Source of the DNA: Hyphodiscus hymeniophilus
Taxonomy: Eukaryota; Ascomycota; Leotiomycetes; Helotiales; Hyphodiscaceae
DNA: 64,000 nucleotides
Direction of reading: 5' to 3'
NCBI GenBank assembly: GCA_016508695.1
Contig: VNKQ01000014.1
Location: 1,550,001 to 1,614,000, forward strand
Made by a program: the position numbers and the translations under genes. Shown here piece after piece: positions 58,645 through 64,000 of the stretch. Every line of letters starts with the position of its first letter. Positions within the stretch are counted from its first letter, which is position 1. The notes under the pieces were generated by a model, which was given only the letters and a program-made list of their open reading frames with translations, did no database searches and was not told the DNA's origin.

Positions 58645-59211
58645 CGTGGTACTAGTGGTTTAACACAGAATCTGTCGAATATGCTGAAGCCTAATAGTTT
58701 CAAAAGCATCTGGTGTTGGTATGCTCTTATACTGTAGTAATCATAGTAAGAATTTCTCTTGCCGGAGAATATCAAGTCCATATCTCCGTGGGGTCCCCAG
58801 ATTATACCCGGATATTTTTCGGCTAGGCTGAGGTGGAGCCGGCGGAGCAACCGGCGGCAAGCTTTTTAGCCATACGAAATCAACCCCACGATTGTGTCAG
58901 GCCTAACAAAACTAAATTTTCTATCCCTTACTTTATAACCTAACAACCACAAATTGAGCTGCGTAATGTCAAATTGACCACCGAATGTTCAAGCTGATTG
59001 CTATCTGCACGAAAAATCCTACTGGCAAACCGGACCTCCGCTGCTCTCCACTAATACAGAAAAGCGACTTCGAGACTCACCACACTAGCTAAGCTGATAT
59101 CATAACGTAGGATCACAACGTAGGCCTATAAGATCTCACTACTTCGCTGACTGTACTTCCTCTTGTCGCTCTGCTATATCCAAGCACCTGGCCAGTAGCA
59201 ATCGAGAAGTC
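58645..59211. promoter_or_regulatory. Divergent promoter between MFS exporter and hydrolase, with CGG repeats
   Basis: 567 bp. Two exact CCGGCGG copies lie 12 bp apart (58839-58845 and 58851-58857), with CCGGAGAATAT and CCGGATATTTT nearby. CGG triplets are the usual half-sites of Zn2Cys6 factors. Confidence 0.5.
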
Positions 59212-61307
59212 ATGTCATCGATCGCAGGCATCGATATCATCTTCTCAGAGGCAAATCATGACTTCAGCAAACGCTGGCATGAATTTGGCTCATTGACCGA
59301 GGTGCTACCCAAGGGATGGACAAAGGCACCTGGTCGTCGAGCTTTGCAGCACGACTTGATCTTCGAAAAGGATCTTGCGATAACATTAAGGGATGGATCA
59401 AAGATCTGGGCCGACACTTTCCGCCCTCCGTCCTCACAGGACGAGCCCACCCGGCAATAGTCGCATGGAGCCCCTATGGGAAGCAGGGAAACGGTTGGTC
59501 CTGTGCTATACATTCTCTCGAGACATTTCGCTAAGGACTGTTGAGGGTTTCAAAGTCTAGATAGAGTTCCATTCCGCGCCGGAATTCCTCGACATTGGAC
59601 AAGTGATTTAGAGAAGTTCGAAGGCCCGGATCCCGCCGAGTGGTGTCCTCGGGGATACGCTATTATCAATGTCGATCCCCGTGGTGTCTTTGACTCTGAT
59701 GGAGATATCATGATGCTTGGAACGCAGGTGAGTTTGTCTCGATGCTCAGTGCTATTGGCTAAAGCTCACCCTTGCCTCGCCGTAAAGGAAGGTCGAGATG
59801 GATACGACGTAGTCGAGTATATTGCTAGCCAAAGCTGGTGTAATGGTGCTGTTGCCTTTGCTGGCAATTCATGGCTGGCGGCCGCACAGTGGTATGTATA
59901 GTTAATAGCGGTTGAGTTCAACTTTGGTCATCCAATATTGATTTGAGACTTATGATCATTTGCAGGTACATCGCCGCAGAGAAGCCACCACATCTAAAAG
60001 CAATCGCTCCCTGGGAAGGCTTTTCGGATTCCTACCGTGAGATAATGTGTCGCGGTGGGATACCAAATCCTGCATTTTCCGAATACCGGTCTAGTGGATA
60101 CTGCGGTAATCATCACTCGCTCTTGAATCTTACGCCGTGTGCTGACAATCATTGCTAGGTAGGAACAGACTGGAGAATGCGGGCGCGATGGCCCGCAAGT
60201 ATCCTCTTGTCAATGGCTACTGGGAAGACAAGCATGCAAAGTTGAAGCAAATCAGCATCCCGATATATTGCCTAGCAAGTTATTCTACAGGATTGCATAC
60301 AGAGGGATCGATTCGAGGCTTTCTTTTTTCGTCGTCAACGGAGAAGTGGTACGTCTCCACAAATCGAGTTATATTGCAGCCGCCGCTGAGCTGACCAAGA
60401 TTGGGGTAGGCTTCGCATCCATCACACTCAAGAATGGCATGATTTATATCAGCCGTGGGCAAACGACGATTTACAGAAGTTTTTTGACAAATATCTCCGC
60501 GAACTTGATAATGGTTGGGAAACGACTCCTAGGGTCCGACACTCCATATTGGGGTACAACTGTGCTTCTGTCGTGAACAGAGCTGAGACGACGTATCCTC
60601 CGCCTAACATGGAGCATATACAATTCTTCCTGGATTGTGAGAATTCTACACTCAGGCCCCACGAGCCGTCCCAAAGTGCGAGCTCGGTCGCATATTTATC
60701 TGATTCCTGGGATGCCGACGGCGCTCATTTCGTTCACAAATTTGAGCTCTACACTGAGCTGGTCGGGTTCTCCAAGGCCAAATTATATATGTCTTGCACT
60801 GATACTGACGACATGGACGTCTATGTCATTGTGCGTAAGCTCGACAAAGACGATCGCGCGTTACTACACATTAACATACCAATGGAAAGTCTGCCAGAAG
60901 GAACCACTGAAGACGATATCCCGCAACTCAACATATTCAAGTACTCGGGTCCTAATGGTAGACTTCGAGCATCCCATCGCGGCATCGAACAAGATCCAGA
61001 GCTCTCAATGGAAGAAGCATCGATTCTTGCTCCAGCTGACGTGTGGCATCCTCACAAGAGCGAGGATAAGATCACTCCCGGTCAAATTGTGTGTCTTGAC
61101 ATCCCACTCTGGCCAAGCGGCATCATTTTTCAAGCAGGAGAGTCAATCCGGCTTGAGATAAAAGGCCATGAGGTAACTTTACCTGAATTCCCTGCGTTGG
61201 ACCGGGTGCCGGAAAATCTCAATCGTGGTCATCATGTCATATATTCGGGGCCTGATAATCCTTCCTCGATTGTATTGCCTCTCGCCGCTGCGAAAGGCGG
61301 ATCATAG
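59212..61307 (+). CDS. CocE/NonD-type (S15 family) hydrolase, apparent 1-nt frameshift
   Basis: Six exons: 59212..59493, 59546..59727, 59788..59891, 59966..60105, 60159..60348, 60410..61307; introns 52-74 nt. Motifs: DLAITLRDGSKIWADTFRP, PAIVAWSPYGKQGNG, AIINVDPRGVFDSDGD, nucleophile elbow FAGNSWLAAAQW, APWEGFSDSYRE, YCLASYSTGLHTEGS and IHHTQEWHDLY, then a jelly-roll C-terminal domain. This is the X-Pro dipeptidyl-peptidase/CocE fold with ester- or amide-hydrolase activity. All splice phases close only if one base is added in the C run at 59450-59452 (DEP-T-PAIVAW). As read, translation stops at 59460. The full protein would be 598 residues. Either a sequence error or an inactivated gene. Confidence 0.88.
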
Positions 61308-61662
61308 TACCTAGTTTGAGAAGAGCATCCCCCCCCACACTTTCATCATGAATATGAATAGAAGGCTTTGGTCTGATTCAATGACAGACACGTTTGGATT
61401 TTATAGAGTACTAACAGGGCATGGTTAATCATTGCCGTAGACAATACAAAACTTATCTGTCTATGACGGTAATCGCGACTTTGGAGAATTGAATATGAAC
61501 CAGTGCCACTTTTCCTCAACCCAAATGTAGGATAGGACATGCTCGTTGTAATTATTAGGCTTCGAGATGAATACGTTATTTCATTGTAGTACCTCCATGA
61601 TTTTGAGACGGTATCTATACCCGCTCGAAGTAGTCTCAATTCCATCATAAGCGCTGCTTGGA
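61308..61662. other. Intergenic, convergent 3' flanks
   Basis: No supported gene in about 350 bp. The T-rich end near 61370 may hold polyadenylation signals. Confidence 0.5.
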
Positions 61663-64000
61663 CTATGTACCAAGAATATCTTGTTCCCGAGCCCACTCGG
61701 TCCAAAACAAGGCCTGCTGACCACCCTCAAATGGCAAGGCGTTGAGCCAATCAAGCTCGTCGTCTACGATGTTGTTTATGGTTTCTTCCATCGCAACAGC
61801 CGGCGATCCAATGATAGCATGGCCGCTTCGATCCACAACGATAGCATCCCAGATGGTTGTTCCCATGCCCGCTTGTTGCGCCTTGGAGGGGTCTTGAGCA
61901 TTAAATCCTGGACGTGGTACCTTTTTAGCACGGGCAAGAGCACGCTTGATGATCAACGTCGCATTTCTGGCGACAACGCACTCATCCATGACCTGAAGGA
62001 CGGCGATGGCGCGATCAATGTGGCTGAACATATCGTCAAGCACCTCGATCGTATCAGAAAACTTGTGGAAGACTGCTGTCAGGAGTATGCTGACAGCAAA
62101 TAGTGTATAGGTTGCATTATACCACCTGTATGATTAACACAGTGTTAGCAGTTTGCATCCATAATGAATGCCGTTCATTGTGGAAATTTGATGAAGGTGC
62201 AAATACCATGTTTGAAAATAGTTGTCGGTCCTGAAAGTCTCGTACATCAGATCAATTGCACGACAAGCTGATTCAATACATATCTGTCGGCAATCTCGTA
62301 TGCTTATGTCTGTATTGGAATCGACCGGCGCCGAAAGTGTCATGAAAATGGCGTAGATAATCATTCTCAGGTTATGGTAACCTGCTTTGAGGTCAGCAAG
62401 AGCAGTCTTCGCCGGAATCTACGCTGGTCCTCACGGAGCTTCAGAACAACCGATTGTTTGAGGGCGTAGTTCGCAGAATTTCTGGGCTTCAACGAGTGTT
62501 CTGCGAAGCTGTGATCTGCTATCTGAAGATGTAATGGAAGGCCTTCAAGCCAGCATTCCAGATCAGTATCGAGCGCTTTTGCTCGACAGAGTCGCTCTTC
62601 GGTTGTGCAAGGCGTCGTATAAAGTTTCAGACCAACCCTTCGCATTATTTTTGATACTTCAACCATATGTGGGGTTATTTGTAACATGCGAGTTGCAGAA
62701 CGGGTGTCTGAATTATTCGGACCTGGCCCACCCGGCATCTTTTGGGTATGATACTCATCAGGGCCCAAACTATCAGGGCGCCCAAGAGCAAAGCTTGTTT
62801 GTCTACACATCTGTCAGTGTCACCTTCTTCAAAGCCAGCCACAGATTGCTTACATGTCGAGGCAATAGATAGCCCTTTGAATGTTAGCTTCAGCTATATT
62901 TGTCAGATTGGGGCATCTTCCGACATACCACCATGTCATAGATGCGCCGAGTGACGCACGTGGGTCGGATTCTTTTCCGTCAACAGGTCTTCTGTTGATT
63001 CCGATTGCTAGAGCCGTCCTGGAGGCCTGGCCAGAATACAAATATGCCACTGTAAATGATATTTCAGCGATAGGAAATATGTTCCCTTGCCAGAGGGCCT
63101 TACCATGGGGGTTGAGCTCGTGTTGACAAACCTTTCCCTAGAGACGGACCGTTGTCAGTCGTCGAAATAAAACCTGAGGAGCCTCCAGACTTACCAGCAT
63201 GTAGTAGCATTGGGCCATCTCTACATCAGTCACTGAGCCAAGTTGCGTGATGATACCGAGTGCGTCGTTAAAGAGCTTCCGACTCCAAGCGAAGCGGTCT
63301 GTACCAATCGTGCCACGATCTTCCCAAACCATGACCAGACTGCCCAAACTCAAAGTTGCGTAATACAGTGCAACGAAAGACAGCGGTTGATGTTCAGGCC
63401 TGTCAAACCAGAGATCCTCGCAGCGAGCCAGAAACTGGTCCTCGTCAAACAATGGCTGAATATGGTGAATATTGGAAAAGTAAGCATCGAGAAACCTCCT
63501 AGCAATACGGAAATAGAAGCGACTAGTGTCGATCTGGCTATTGTTCTCTGAAACAGGCGTGTTCGGCGTGGAATTTGGCCGGAACTCGGTGTTGTGCAGC
63601 AACGAAGCCAACGACCGTTCCGATGGGCCAAGGGCAGGTCCTGCAACTTGATCATAGGATATCGTCTCAACATGTCGAAGGAAGGCCACGGATGATGATC
63701 CCCCATAGAACTCCAGATTTGTCGTGTAGGTATTGGTGTCGATGACCTCGGAGGCTGGATTTCCAGAGGTGGGTGTTGATTGGGGCATCATCAGATTTGG
63801 CTCATCGATAAACGATCCAACAAACGTAGGACTGGGGACCAATCCATGTAGGTTACCTTGGGTTTGTATTTTCGCCGTTGTCGAGACGTTATCATTGTCA
63901 AGCCTCACGGAGGAAATACTTGGATGGATGCCCCGAGCTTGAAGCGCAGCTTCGCCCAGATTGGGAGCTTGAACGAACTCTGCTACATTGCGATCCTCTC
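61663..64000 (-). CDS. Fungal-specific transcription factor (Fungal_trans domain), 5' end missing
   Basis: Seven visible exons, complement(61663..62125, 62207..62384, 62435..62802, 62854..62874, 62929..63049, 63104..63137, 63195..64000+); introns 50-81 nt. The first exon is open to the window edge, so the N-terminus and any Zn2Cys6 cluster lie outside. Visible: FYFRIARRFLDAYFSNIHHIQPLFDE, ALYYATLSLGSL, AQCYYMLGKVC, AYLYSGQASRTALAIGINR, TWWAIYCLDIQTSFALGRPD, GYHNLRMIIYAIFM and TWWYNATYTLFAVSILLTA, all standard steps of the PF04082 middle domain. Exons of 21 and 34 nt occur. It probably co-regulates the adjoining hydrolase and transporters (inference). Confidence 0.87.

Noticed and set aside
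61346..61705. 119-codon minus-strand frame after the hydrolase
   Set aside because: No motif, and it overlaps the end of the second regulator in another frame.
1..64000. CRISPR arrays, bacterial operons or rRNA genes
   Set aside because: No spaced repeats, no ribosome-binding sites and no rRNA-like sequence; the window is clearly nuclear fungal DNA.

Overview
The window is nuclear DNA of a filamentous ascomycete (Pezizomycotina). Genes are dense on both strands and have short introns of about 45-110 nt with GT...AG ends and CTRAC-like branch points. Typical fungal families are present: AcrB, HRI1, Zn2Cys6 regulators, sugar and drug MFS transporters, and a P450 with its reductase. A Leotiomycete is plausible from the look of the CCR4 and AcrB proteins, but this is a weak inference. 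I rebuilt the spliced genes by hand: each junction was chosen so that the frame closes and the family motif is continuous.

Layout. 1-5 kb: the end of a metallophosphoesterase, an alpha/beta hydrolase and an ORF broken by one stop codon. 5.4-13.7 kb: housekeeping genes, namely the CCR4 deadenylase, a SAM methyltransferase, an ETFRF1-type LYR protein and a mitochondrial thioesterase. 13.7-19.3 kb: a gene-free block holding a hairpin-rich element with inverted ends and a decayed, AT-rich 2.5-kb DNA transposon with near-perfect 42-bp TIRs and an 8-bp target duplication. 19.3-45.2 kb: the conserved core, with acrB, DNA primase large subunit, a DCR2-like phosphatase, an OXNAD1-like reductase, a DUF3140 protein, a monoglyceride lipase, a TRM61-like methyltransferase, a polytopic membrane protein, a mitochondrial unknown, mitochondrial ClpP with an apparent frameshift, a fumarate-reductase-type flavoprotein and HRI1. 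45.2-46.5 kb: a 265-bp MITE with TA target duplication.

46.4-64 kb looks accessory and metabolic. A cytochrome P450 and an NADPH-P450 reductase are divergently paired. A Zn2Cys6 activator is divergent to a sugar-type MFS transporter. A DHA1-type MFS exporter is divergent to a CocE/NonD-type hydrolase. A second fungal transcription factor runs off the right edge. This is the arrangement of a catabolic or detoxification cluster: uptake, oxidation with its own electron donor, hydrolysis, export and two local regulators. The substrate cannot be read from the sequence.

Two otherwise well-conserved genes (clpP and the CocE-type hydrolase) each lack one base in a short G or C run. These are either real null alleles or assembly errors.
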